12,865 bases of DNA from Anaerolineales bacterium (lineage in GTDB: Bacteria; Chloroflexota; Anaerolineae; Anaerolineales; E44-bin32): positions 1-12,865 of the forward strand of contig DAOWMX010000029.1 in NCBI GenBank assembly GCA_030642885.1. Reading direction: 5' to 3'. The notes under the pieces were generated by a model, which was not told the origin of the DNA, ran no database searches, and saw nothing but the letters and a program-made list of their open reading frames with translations. Numbering within the stretch: position 1 is the first letter of the stretch; the number at the start of each line of letters is the position of its first letter. Shown piece after piece: positions 5,833 to 12,840 of this stretch. The position numbers and the translations under genes were made by a program.

Positions 5833-7014
5833 ATGCCAAAGTCTTCCCAACAAACTTCCAATATTCAATTGATCCTATGCCCCCAGTGTGAGCACCCTCT
5901 CCCGGGGGATGCGAGGGCATGTCCAAATTGTGGAATCGACCTTGCTCTCCTTTCCCTCCTTGGGGAAAAAGCCTACCTCAATGGCTCACCAAAGTACGCT
6001 CCTATGGACACAACACCGCAATGGCTTGTGCCTCGCATCGGGGATTTTCTCATCAAGCAGGGTGAGGTCACAGAGGAACAACTCAAGATGGCCCTGGCGC
6101 GCCAGAAAGAGGCTGCGGAAAGCGGCGAGCATGTCCTCCTCGGCCAGACGCTGCTAGAACTGGGCTACCTGGAGCGCGAGATTCTGGATCGAGCGATAAC
6201 CCAGCAGATCGTAGAGTTGCATGCCGCCCTTCAGGAATCAAATAGGACTTTGCAGCAGCGGGTAACGGAGAGGACGAAAGAGCTCAGGCATGCACTTGAG
6301 CGACTGACCGAGATCAACCAGATTAAAGCCAATCTCATCTCCAACATATCGCATGAACTCAGGACGCCGCTAGCGCATATCAAGGGGTATGTTGAGCTTT
6401 TCGTTGACGGTCAGTTGGGCGATCTCACAGAGGAGCAAAGCGAGGCGATGCAGGTGACTCTGCGAGCGACAAACCGCCTTGGAGGTTTAATCGAAGATTT
6501 GATTGAGTTCTCAACGGCGTCACGGGAGGGCATCACCCTCCACCTTCAACCGGTTTCGATACCAGAGTTGATCGACGGAGTTCTCAATCGCTCCACCGAG
6601 AAGGCAAAAAAAGCAGGGGTCACCCTGGAGGCCAAGCTGGCAAATGATTTGCCTGATTTGCAGGTGGACCCTGAGCGGCTCTCCTGGGCGATCTTCCAGT
6701 TGGTCGATAACGGGGTTAAATTTACCCCTGATGGGGGAAAGGTGAACATACAGGTAGGAATCGAGGAGATGGGGATACATTTTGTGGTATCCGACACCGG
6801 TATTGGCATTCCAGCAGACCGCATCCAGGAGATCTTCGAGCCATTCCACCAGCTAGACGGCTCTCCAACAAGACGATACGGAGGCGCTGGCTTGGGTCTT
6901 GCACTTGTAGAGATAATCGTAGATGCTCACGGTGCTAAATTGTCTGTTGAAAGCCAGGAAGGCCAAGGGACGAAATTTGAATTTACGATCCCTTCAGCTT
7001 CAGGAAATAAATGA
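5833..7014 (+). CDS. Soluble histidine kinase with zinc-ribbon-like Cys4 and tandem MshEN-type (c-di-GMP-binding-like) motifs
   Basis: A 393-residue kinase without membrane segments. Order: CPQC (16-19) and CPNC (30-33), a Cys4 zinc-ribbon pattern; an MshEN/GspE-N-like domain with two 24-residue motifs at 68-91 (R68-I-G70, L73, G77, L84, L88, Q91) and 102-125 (L103-G104, L107, G111, L118, Q125); a coiled-coil linker (about 130-165); HisKA H-box with His174 in SHELRTP; and HATPase with N293 (DNGVKFTP), DTGIGIP (321-327) and GGAGLGLAL (350-358). In MshE-type proteins this tandem motif binds cyclic di-GMP; Arg at motif 1 is kept, motif 2 has Leu102 instead. A TTG at 5773 is in frame, but the ATG at 5833 with AGAGGG 6 bp upstream is clearly better, and the TTG coincides with the -35 element. 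The stop overlaps the next gene's start. Confidence 0.88.
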   Translation: MPKSSQQTSNIQLILCPQCEHPLPGDARACPNCGIDLALLSLLGEKAYLNGSPKYAPMDTTPQWLVPRIGDFLIKQGEVTEEQLKMALARQKEAAESGEHVLLGQTLLELGYLEREILDRAITQQIVELHAALQESNRTLQQRVTERTKELRHALERLTEINQIKANLISNISHELRTPLAHIKGYVELFVDGQLGDLTEEQSEAMQVTLRATNRLGGLIEDLIEFSTASREGITLHLQPVSIPELIDGVLNRSTEKAKKAGVTLEAKLANDLPDLQVDPERLSWAIFQLVDNGVKFTPDGGKVNIQVGIEEMGIHFVVSDTGIGIPADRIQEIFEPFHQLDGSPTRRYGGAGLGLALVEIIVDAHGAKLSVESQEGQGTKFEFTIPSASGNK

Positions 7015-8261
7015 CCGGCCCATTAATTCCGACTGAATCTCTTACGTACGGCACGGAATTAAACGCCGTCTACGCCATCGCGCGCATCGTCGCAGAAACC
7101 TTCGATACTGATGCGGGGCTCGATGCGATTTTCCGTCTTGCACGCACAATCTTCATCTTCGATACTGTCGCTCTTTATCTGGAGAATGAGGAGTCGCATG
7201 AGATAGAACCCAGTTATGCTCGCGCCCTGGGTCGGGGCAGATCGCGCGGAGCGGATCTCGATTGGGGCGAGCCAGCCGCAGAAGAAGCCTTTCGCTCCGG
7301 CCAAACCGTGCTGCGCCAGGAGGATGCCGGCCCGATTGTGAAAGGACGTGAGCGGCGACGCGATTTTCTCGGATTACCGCTGCTTGTCAGCGGGCGGTGC
7401 GTAGGAAGTCTCGCCTTTGGAAGATTCGGGGGACCATCTTTTCCATCGGAACACATTCAATTAGCGGAGTTTGTCGCCTGGCACGTTGGGCAGCTCCTGG
7501 AGAACCGCCGTCTCTCCCGACGCATCGCTAGTTTGGAAGCACAACGTGAACTGACGCGTATGCAGGATGATTTCATCTCAACAATCTCACATGAACTGCG
7601 AACACCGCTTGGGTTTATTAAAGGATACGTCACAACACTCCTACGTGAGGACACAGAGTGGGACGAGAAAAGCCGCGATGATTTCCTCAAAATCATCGAC
7701 GATGAAGCGGATCGACTCAGCGAACTCATCGACAATTTATTGGATTCGTCCCGACTGGAAAGCGGGACTTTGAGCATGACTTTCGAACCAGCTCGCCTCG
7801 GTCCTGTCGTTCGAGCTATGATTCAAAGAGTCGAGGGGGCCACTCCAGAAATCGAGGTCATCACAGAGATGCCCGATGACCTTCCGATTCTCGAGATCGA
7901 TTCAACGCGCATCGCACAGGTACTGGACAACTTTCTTACCAACGCCTCGAAATACGCGCCCGGGGCAAAGGTGAATATTAAAGTAGATGCCAACGACGAA
8001 CGTGTGCGTGTCGAAGTTCGGGATGAAGGTCCTGGAATTACCCAGGAGCATCTTTCACATCTATTCGAGCGCTTCTACCGAGTCCCAGAAAATGCCGCCA
8101 CCCGCGGCACGGGCCTTGGGCTTTACATCTCCCGTAAGATCATTGATGCGCATGGCGGTGAAATTGGAGTTGAGAGTATAGTAGGGGAAGGGACGAGTTT
8201 CTTCTTTACACTCCCCGTTAAAACGATAAGCATTGAGGAGCAGGAGGGCCAATATGTCTGA
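7011..8261 (+). CDS. Soluble GAF-domain sensor histidine kinase
   Basis: A 416-residue kinase with no transmembrane helices. Residues about 20-165 form a GAF domain (start helix AVYAIARIVAETFDTDAGLD, core DTVALYLEN, end FLGLPLLVSGRCVGSLAFGRF). A short coiled linker leads to the H-box FISTISHELRTP with His194, then the N-box FLTNASKYAP (Asn311), the G1 box DEGPGI (338-343), FERFYR (352-357) and the G2 box GTGLGL (366-371). The HisKA/HATPase part resembles the KdpD/PhoR group. Its ATG overlaps the previous stop as ATGA, implying translational coupling and co-production with the first kinase. Its stop overlaps the regulator start. GAF ligands range from cyclic nucleotides to haem and bilins; no ligand-specific residue, such as a bilin Cys, is obvious here. 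Confidence 0.92.
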   Translation: MTGPLIPTESLTYGTELNAVYAIARIVAETFDTDAGLDAIFRLARTIFIFDTVALYLENEESHEIEPSYARALGRGRSRGADLDWGEPAAEEAFRSGQTVLRQEDAGPIVKGRERRRDFLGLPLLVSGRCVGSLAFGRFGGPSFPSEHIQLAEFVAWHVGQLLENRRLSRRIASLEAQRELTRMQDDFISTISHELRTPLGFIKGYVTTLLREDTEWDEKSRDDFLKIIDDEADRLSELIDNLLDSSRLESGTLSMTFEPARLGPVVRAMIQRVEGATPEIEVITEMPDDLPILEIDSTRIAQVLDNFLTNASKYAPGAKVNIKVDANDERVRVEVRDEGPGITQEHLSHLFERFYRVPENAATRGTGLGLYISRKIIDAHGGEIGVESIVGEGTSFFFTLPVKTISIEEQEGQYV

Positions 8262-8955
8262 CCCGAAGATGATTTTGGTCGTCGATGACGAACCACGTTA
8301 TCTGAGCCTTGTGGAAATCAACCTTGAAACTGCCGGGTATGGAGTGATCACGGCGATGAATGGGCAGCAAGCCGTCGACGCAGTCGCCGAACACAAACCG
8401 GATATCGTTCTCCTCGACGTCATGATGCCGGTGATGGATGGCTTCACCGCTTGCGAACGCATCCGCGAATTTTCATCCATCCCTATCATAATTCTCACAG
8501 CGAAGGGGGAAGAGCGCGATCGCGTGCGAGGGCTCGATGCAGGTGCCGATGATTACATCGTTAAACCCTTCTCGGCGCAGGAACTGCTCGCCCGAGTCCG
8601 CGCCGTGCTGAGAAGAGCTGAGCGTGAAACCGTTGAAGGGTTCCATGAACCTGTTTTCAAGCATGACGGATTAGAGCTGGACCTTGCGCGCGCACAGGTC
8701 AATGTAGATGGGGAGGAGGTCACCCTCACCGCGACTGAATATCGTCTGCTTCAAACACTGGCCAACAACACTGGCCGAGTGCTCAGCCCGGAAGACCTGC
8801 TGACGTCAGTCTGGGGAGACGAATACAAAGATGACAAGGAAATCCTTTGGGTTTGCCTCAGCCGGCTTCGCCAAAAGATCGAACCCGATCCCAAGAACCC
8901 AGTACATATCATCACCAAACAGGGGATTGGGTACATGATGCCCTCAGTTGAATAG
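8254..8955 (+). CDS. OmpR/PhoB-family response regulator
   Basis: A 233-residue transcription factor. The receiver has D11-D12 in VVDDEP, phosphoacceptor D55 in VLLDVMMPVMDG, Thr82 and K104-P105. The C-terminal winged helix (about 132-231) shows GLELDLARAQVNVDGEEVTLTATEYRLLQTL, the loop and recognition helix region SVWGDEYKDDKEILWVCLSRLRQKIE, and the wing hairpin HIITKQGIGYMMP. The ORF can be opened at 8233, but the ATG at 8254 has GGAGG 5-10 bp upstream and matches the receiver start. It overlaps the GAF kinase gene by 8 bp, so that kinase is its likely cognate partner. With both kinases upstream, it could receive phosphate from two sources. Confidence 0.93.
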   Translation: MSDPKMILVVDDEPRYLSLVEINLETAGYGVITAMNGQQAVDAVAEHKPDIVLLDVMMPVMDGFTACERIREFSSIPIIILTAKGEERDRVRGLDAGADDYIVKPFSAQELLARVRAVLRRAERETVEGFHEPVFKHDGLELDLARAQVNVDGEEVTLTATEYRLLQTLANNTGRVLSPEDLLTSVWGDEYKDDKEILWVCLSRLRQKIEPDPKNPVHIITKQGIGYMMPSVE

Positions 8956-8981
8956 CACCAGACCCCACGGATAGCGCTGGA

Positions 8982-10124
8982 ATGTCGATGCCTTCATTGC
9001 TCGTTGTAGAGCCGGATCGTAAAACCGCCGTCTTTATCCACCATATGCTCACGCAAGCGGGCTATGAAGTTCAGGTGGTTCCAACGGGTAAGGAAGGGTT
9101 GATTGCAGCGTGGAGCGATCCGCCCGACATCATCGTCACCGAATTAGATCTCCCAGATATCGATTTTATTGAACTCATCCAGAAGTTTAAAAAAGATCAG
9201 CGCACGAGCCGGACAACCCTAATCGGCTTTACCCATCTAAGCGCGCCCGAAGCCACCGTCGCTGGAATAGATGCAGGTCTGGAACACATCATCATCAAAC
9301 AAACCGACGCTGTGGAAGTTCTGATTAGCTACCTGACAGAAGGACAGCGAGCTGATGCAACGGAGAAGAACGCTGCGTCAACTCCTCATCTCGCTCAAGT
9401 GATCGCCTTCTTGGGGGCGAAAGGCGGGGTCGGGACATCTTCGGTTTGCTTAAACATCGCCCACCTCATCTCACAAGATGTAGGATCAGGCAAAACCGTT
9501 GTTCTCGACCTCGTCCTACCGATTGGGTCCTTGTGTGAGATCACCGGAATGATGGGGCCACCGGATGTCGTCGACTTGACGAAACTAGAACCAAGCCAGC
9601 TCACCCATGAATATTTGCGCGAGAATCTGTTAACCCCGCAGGCGTGGGATTTCAAGTTTATCCCGGGAGCCAGCAGCCCGGATCAGGCAGAGAAATTAAA
9701 CGCGGATCGACTTGCACCGCTTCTACAATCGCTCAGCTCCACATACGAATATGTAATTGTTGACGTGGGGCGCAATCTTTCACCTCTGGCTCGATTGGTG
9801 ATGAGCGTAGCCGAGGATCTTGTGCTTGTCCTCATGCCCGATGAAGAATGTGTTGGCAACGCACATGCGATCGCGGATTATCTAGACAGCCACGGCATTC
9901 AGACGGATCGACTGCAGTACATCTCAAACCGCCCGCTGCCATCCGAAGGATTAACCCAGAGGACTCTGGCAGATCGCATGGATGTGGAGATGCTGGCAGC
10001 AGTACCAAACATCGGTACGCAGTTCACGCTGCTGAACTCCCTCCATGCTCCTTTGCAATTACGCTTCCCTGACGAACGAGCCAATCTCATTCTCAAAGAC
10101 GCAGCTTCCCGCCTTCTCCAGTGA
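8982..10124 (+). CDS. CpaE/TadZ-like protein: degenerate receiver fused to a ParA/MinD-type ATPase with altered Walker A
   Basis: A 380-residue protein. The N-terminal receiver (about 5-118) is degenerate: EPD replaces the DDD pocket, Glu54 stands where Asp is phosphorylated (VTELDLPDID), and KQ replaces KP at 106-107; Thr84 is kept. A linker leads to the ATPase: deviant Walker A GAKGGVGTSS (145-154) keeps the signature Lys147, but the P-loop Lys is Thr152. Switch and Walker B strands are VVLDLVLPIGS and YVIVDVGRNLSP. This layout is that of CpaE/TadZ, membrane or pole-localising components of Tad pilus systems. No other tad gene is nearby; instead it ends the two-kinase operon, 26 bp after the regulator. 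An ATG at 8988 is an alternative start. Whether it binds or hydrolyses ATP is doubtful. Confidence 0.87.
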   Translation: MSMPSLLVVEPDRKTAVFIHHMLTQAGYEVQVVPTGKEGLIAAWSDPPDIIVTELDLPDIDFIELIQKFKKDQRTSRTTLIGFTHLSAPEATVAGIDAGLEHIIIKQTDAVEVLISYLTEGQRADATEKNAASTPHLAQVIAFLGAKGGVGTSSVCLNIAHLISQDVGSGKTVVLDLVLPIGSLCEITGMMGPPDVVDLTKLEPSQLTHEYLRENLLTPQAWDFKFIPGASSPDQAEKLNADRLAPLLQSLSSTYEYVIVDVGRNLSPLARLVMSVAEDLVLVLMPDEECVGNAHAIADYLDSHGIQTDRLQYISNRPLPSEGLTQRTLADRMDVEMLAAVPNIGTQFTLLNSLHAPLQLRFPDERANLILKDAASRLLQ

Positions 10125-10386
10125 TCAATCGGGAGTTCCAATATCAGTTCATGCGTGGTTCTGGAAGCGCCATCTGATCCTTAGCTGTTTCATTCATCAT
10201 AGGACCACCCACAATTAAATGTACCAATAATGAGCCGATCATCTATGAATTTTCTTGTGAGGACACTCCTGGCGATTAAAGTCCTTGTTGCTTTGGGCCA
10301 AATATCAATGTTTTCCTGATCTCTGGCATGTGGGTCTAAACTGGGGACATTTGCTATAATCCCCTCAATCCGCAATCGGGAGCTGC
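10125..10386. other. Intergenic region before the XRE regulator operon
   Basis: This 262-bp region holds no credible gene. The minus-strand open frame covering 10190-10516 overlaps the regulator gene and has no domain or ribosome site. CAATCGGGAG occurs at 10126-10135 and again at 10373-10382 as a direct repeat flanking the gap, the second copy containing the regulator's ribosome site. TTTGG-g-CCAAA (10292-10302) is a small dyad. No clear intrinsic terminator follows the CpaE-like gene. Confidence 0.45.
10352..10360 (+). promoter_or_regulatory. Extended -10 promoter of the XRE-TPR-GNAT operon
   Basis: TGCTATAAT is a perfect TATAAT (10355-10360) with the TGn extension, which explains the absence of a good -35 hexamer. 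GGGG (10343-10346) and CCCC (10361-10364) flank it symmetrically, so the regulator encoded downstream could bind here and control itself. GGGAG at 10378-10382 is the ribosome site. Confidence 0.6.
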
Positions 10387-11061
10387 ATGATGATGGATCA
10401 ACAAACCCGAATTTTACGCGCCAAAATGCTGGGCGCTCTGATGCGTGAGAAACGCCTGGAAACCGGGATGAGCTTGAAAGATATGGCGAAGCTAATCGGC
10501 AGGACGACCAGCACACTCTCCTCGTATGAGCATGGTCGAAAGTCTATCTCCTTGCCAGAACTTGAACTCTTTGCATTCCATCTAGATACCCCTTTGCGCT
10601 ACTTTCTCTCACCATCTGCTGCTGATGTAGGAGAAGATTACACGTTCGACCCGACCATCATGGTCTCACTGCGGCAGAGAATTATCGGTGCAATGCTGCG
10701 CAAACGAAGACTCGAGCTGGGGAAGTCGATTCGGGAACTTGCTGCGGCAGTCGATATGCCCCCTAGCCGAGTGAGTAATTATGAGCGTGGTTTGCGCCCT
10801 ATTCCCATCCCCGATCTAGAAAGCCTGGTTAATGCCATCCAGCAACCCGTTGATACGCTGATCGACCACGAGGGGCCAATCGGCAACTGGCATATGACTC
10901 AGCAAGCGTTCGAACGCTTCTGCGAACTTCCTGCGGATCTGCGCGCCTTCTTCAGTACACCTGAAAACGAGCCTTATCTCAAAATGGCAGAGCGTCTGTC
11001 TAAACTTGATTTGCACGCCTTGCATAGAGTCGCTCAAGCGTTTGATGATCTAATCCAATGA
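10387..11061 (+). CDS. Double-HTH XRE-family transcriptional regulator
   Basis: A 224-residue protein with two Cro/C1-type helix-turn-helix domains, at about 15-74 and 98-160. They are clear duplicates of each other: MLGALMREKRLETGMSLKDM against IIGAMLRKRRLELGKSIREL, and SSYEHGRKSISLPELE against SNYERGLRPIPIPDLE. A helical C-terminal part (about 168-224) with LPADLRAFF and LKMAERLSKLD resembles tails of other Chloroflexota XRE regulators. Three consecutive ATG codons start the frame (10387, 10390, 10393). GGGAG at 10378-10382 gives the best spacing to the second, so the protein may begin one residue later. Two DNA-binding domains in one chain could contact an operator as an intramolecular dimer. 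The stop overlaps the TPR gene's ATG, so the two are co-translated. Confidence 0.88.
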   Translation: MMMDQQTRILRAKMLGALMREKRLETGMSLKDMAKLIGRTTSTLSSYEHGRKSISLPELELFAFHLDTPLRYFLSPSAADVGEDYTFDPTIMVSLRQRIIGAMLRKRRLELGKSIRELAAAVDMPPSRVSNYERGLRPIPIPDLESLVNAIQQPVDTLIDHEGPIGNWHMTQQAFERFCELPADLRAFFSTPENEPYLKMAERLSKLDLHALHRVAQAFDDLIQ

Positions 11062-11609
11062 CGCAAGGTCCGGATTCGCCCGAGAAACTCTCCCGGGACG
11101 CCCTCGACGCCTATCAACTCGGAGCGTATGAGGATGCCGTCAAGGGCTTTCAGGCTGCAAAGCGAGACTTCCTCGATCGCGGAGACGAAATAAATGCAGC
11201 AGAAGCCGCCAACAATCTCTCAGTTGTCCTGCTTAAGATGGACCGGGCGAGCGAGGCCTTAGACGCTGTGAAGGAGACCCCTGAAATCTTTCAGCGCGCC
11301 GGCAACAGCCAGATGGAAGCGATGGCTTTGGGCAACCTGGCTGCAGCCCTTGAATCCACTGGAGATGTCAAGCAAGCGGAGGAATGTTATATCCAGGCTC
11401 TCACGCGCCTGGAGGAGAGCGACGATCAAGAAACACGATCCTACATCCTTCAAGCGCTCTCAAGGCTCCAATTACGCGGCGGCAAGCCTTTTGATGCCCT
11501 CACAAGCATGCAAGGAGCGCTCGATTCACAGCCGCGCCTGAGTTGGCGCGACCGTGTCCTTCGCAGACTCTTCGATATACCCGGACGATTCCTCGGTCGG
11601 GGATCCTAA
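11058..11609 (+). CDS. Tetratricopeptide repeat protein
   Basis: A 183-residue soluble protein of about four TPR units: roughly 10-43 (ALDAYQLGAYEDAVKGFQAA), 46-80 (AAEAANNLSVVLLKMDRASEAL), 86-119 (EAMALGNLAAALESTGDVKQAE) and 124-157 (ETRSYILQALSRLQLRGGKPFDAL). The spacing of small residues and the ALN-type turns fit TPR helices. A basic tail (about 163-183, with R164, R166, R169, R170, R177, R181) follows and may bind nucleic acid or a membrane surface. It overlaps the regulator gene by 4 bp, so it is likely a partner or modulator of that regulator. No enzymatic motif is present, and there is no signal peptide. Confidence 0.85.
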   Translation: MTQGPDSPEKLSRDALDAYQLGAYEDAVKGFQAAKRDFLDRGDEINAAEAANNLSVVLLKMDRASEALDAVKETPEIFQRAGNSQMEAMALGNLAAALESTGDVKQAEECYIQALTRLEESDDQETRSYILQALSRLQLRGGKPFDALTSMQGALDSQPRLSWRDRVLRRLFDIPGRFLGRGS

Positions 11610-11632
11610 TCCCCCCAGAGAGTTAGGGCGCG

Positions 11633-12487
11633 ATGCAATCGCAATCACCATGGACAGTTCGGCAGACGCAATCTAGCGATCAAGACTTAATCTCTACCCT
11701 GTTGACCAACGCATCTCACAAACATATCCACTTCGACTGGTTGAACGTTCTAGACCTGCTAGATGAAGCGCCCTTTCTCATTGCACTCAACAAAGATGGC
11801 GCGGTGGCGTGTCTTGCTTGCCAGCCTGATCCCCCACAGGTCGCCTGGATACGCCTCTTCGCCGTATTGAAAGACGTTCCTAAATACCCGGTGTGGGATC
11901 GACTCTGGAAAGCGGCTGCGGAGGACGCTGTTAAGCTCGGCGCATCCCAGGCGGTGGCACTCACCACACAGGATTGGTTCACCCCCTTTCTCAAACAATA
12001 CGGCTTTGTAGAGACGAACAAGGTCATCTTTTTCAAATGGGAAGGAGACCCGCCGCCAAACACCCAAGGACCTGAGGTTAAGCTGAGAAAAATGGGTACG
12101 GAAGATCTCCCTGCAGTCGCTCTCGTAGACCAGAGCGCCTTCGATCCCGTCTGGGCTCTGTCCCTGCGATCGCTCCGCACCGCCTACCATCTCTCCTCAT
12201 TGGCAACGGTTATATTAAAAGGAGACCGGATTGTCGCCTATCAAATGACCACATCATCCGCGCTGGGCGCCCACATCGCCCGCCTGGCTGTCCACCCTGA
12301 CCTGCAAGGAATGGGCTGTGGGAAAGCTCTCATCGCCAACGTTCTACATAGTTTTTCCCAGCGCGGGTTTGCGCAAGTGACCGTGAACACTCAAGCGGAT
12401 AACTTCCGCAGCCAGCAGCTCTATCGATCCCTCGGTTTTCAACCCACAGGCCAGCGCTTCTCGCTTCTCGAAACCAAACTACCTTAG
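11633..12487 (+). CDS. GNAT-family N-acetyltransferase, tandem-GNAT architecture
   Basis: A 284-residue protein. The C-terminal half (about 148-284) is a full GNAT fold: VKLRKMGTEDLPAVALVDQSAF start, then motif A RLAVHPDLQGMGCGKALI (217-234) with the acetyl-CoA pyrophosphate loop Q225-G-M-G-C-G230, and motif B VNTQADNFRSQQLYRSLGF (251-269). The last is close to RimI-type acetyltransferases. The N-terminal half (about 8-136) looks like a degenerate GNAT: it ends LKQYGFVETNKVIFFKW but has no Q/R-x-x-G-x-G loop. The substrate cannot be deduced. It begins 23 bp after the TPR gene and is probably co-transcribed with the regulator, though this distance also allows a separate role. AGGG lies just upstream of the ATG. 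Confidence 0.85.
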   Translation: MQSQSPWTVRQTQSSDQDLISTLLTNASHKHIHFDWLNVLDLLDEAPFLIALNKDGAVACLACQPDPPQVAWIRLFAVLKDVPKYPVWDRLWKAAAEDAVKLGASQAVALTTQDWFTPFLKQYGFVETNKVIFFKWEGDPPPNTQGPEVKLRKMGTEDLPAVALVDQSAFDPVWALSLRSLRTAYHLSSLATVILKGDRIVAYQMTTSSALGAHIARLAVHPDLQGMGCGKALIANVLHSFSQRGFAQVTVNTQADNFRSQQLYRSLGFQPTGQRFSLLETKLP

Positions 12488-12618
12488 CTCAGGTATCTAA
12501 GTAGCCCTTCTCTGCTGAATTATTCACTTTCGAGTCATCGTCTCGAGTCAATATAAATCTGTCTACATCGCTTCTTCAAAATGTGAAGTCAGGAAACTCA
12601 GCTTCCGGTCAAAGGAGT

Positions 12619-12676
12619 AGCCTGCGCATTGAGGCTTGCCGTTAACCTCCAGCAGGTTTGAACCCTGCGAGAGGTT
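12619..12676. ncRNA. Possible structured RNA: two adjacent stem-loops
   Basis: AGCCT (12619-12623) pairs with AGGCT (12632-12636) around 8 nt. Immediately after, AACCTC (12644-12649) pairs with GAGGTT (12671-12676) and, inside a 2x2 internal loop, GCAGG (12652-12656) pairs with CCTGC (12664-12668) around TTTGAAC. The inner hairpin mimics a tRNA T-arm, but no acceptor or anticodon arms can be fitted. No known RNA family is recognised. The strand is undetermined because the stems are symmetrical. Confidence 0.3.
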
Positions 12677-12702
12677 ATGGGAGTCGGGTGCTTGATGGCG
12701 GC

Positions 12703-12724
12703 GGGCCGACACACGGGTCGGCCC
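12703..12724. repeat. GGGCCGAC palindrome (dispersed-repeat type hairpin)
   Basis: GGGCCGAC (12703-12710), loop ACACGG, GTCGGCCC (12717-12724), followed by CTACGATTT. A perfect 8-bp GC-rich stem. Palindromes with this GGGCCGAC...GTCGGCCCCTACG form are, as I recall, dispersed in many environmental bacterial genomes. It could also act as a weak terminator for the upstream operon on the plus strand, although the following sequence is not a T tract. Confidence 0.5.
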
Positions 12725-12777
12725 CTACGATTTAATAATGATTTGTAGCTGGCTACCGGAAATCCGCTTAGTCATCC

Positions 12778-12840
12778 ATGCAGCTTGGAGGAGAACCTAA
12801 TACTGCAAGCCCCATGGCTGATCAAGTCAGATGGTGGTAA
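12778..12840 (+). CDS. Possible leader peptide ORF ending Trp-Trp-stop
   Basis: A 20-codon ORF from the ATG at 12778 (or 8 codons from the ATG at 12814, MADQVRWW) ends with two Trp codons directly before TAA. It is enclosed by a perfect 8-bp inverted repeat, TGCAGCTT (12779-12786) and AAGCTGCA (12841-12848), which begins one base after the first base of the start codon and follows the stop directly. GATGG (12830-12834) can also pair with CCATC (12851-12855). Consecutive Trp codons plus competing hairpins is the layout of trp-type transcription attenuators. The ribosome site is weak for both starts and the regulated gene lies outside the window, so this is tentative. Confidence 0.25.
   Translation: MQLGGEPNTASPMADQVRWW

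Noticed and set aside
10190..10516. Minus-strand 108-codon open frame upstream of the XRE regulator
   Set aside because: It antisense-overlaps the regulator's first HTH domain and has no recognisable features or ribosome site.
11716..12190. Long minus-strand open frames (143 and 154 codons) within the GNAT gene
   Set aside because: They are antisense shadows; the plus-strand GNAT frame has clear family motifs and the antisense translations do not.
12652..12668. Sequence resembling a tRNA T-arm (GCAGG-TTTGAAC-CCTGC)
   Set aside because: The invariant C56 is T, and no acceptor stem partner, D-arm or anticodon arm can be built around it; the flanks pair with each other instead (AACCTC/GAGGTT).
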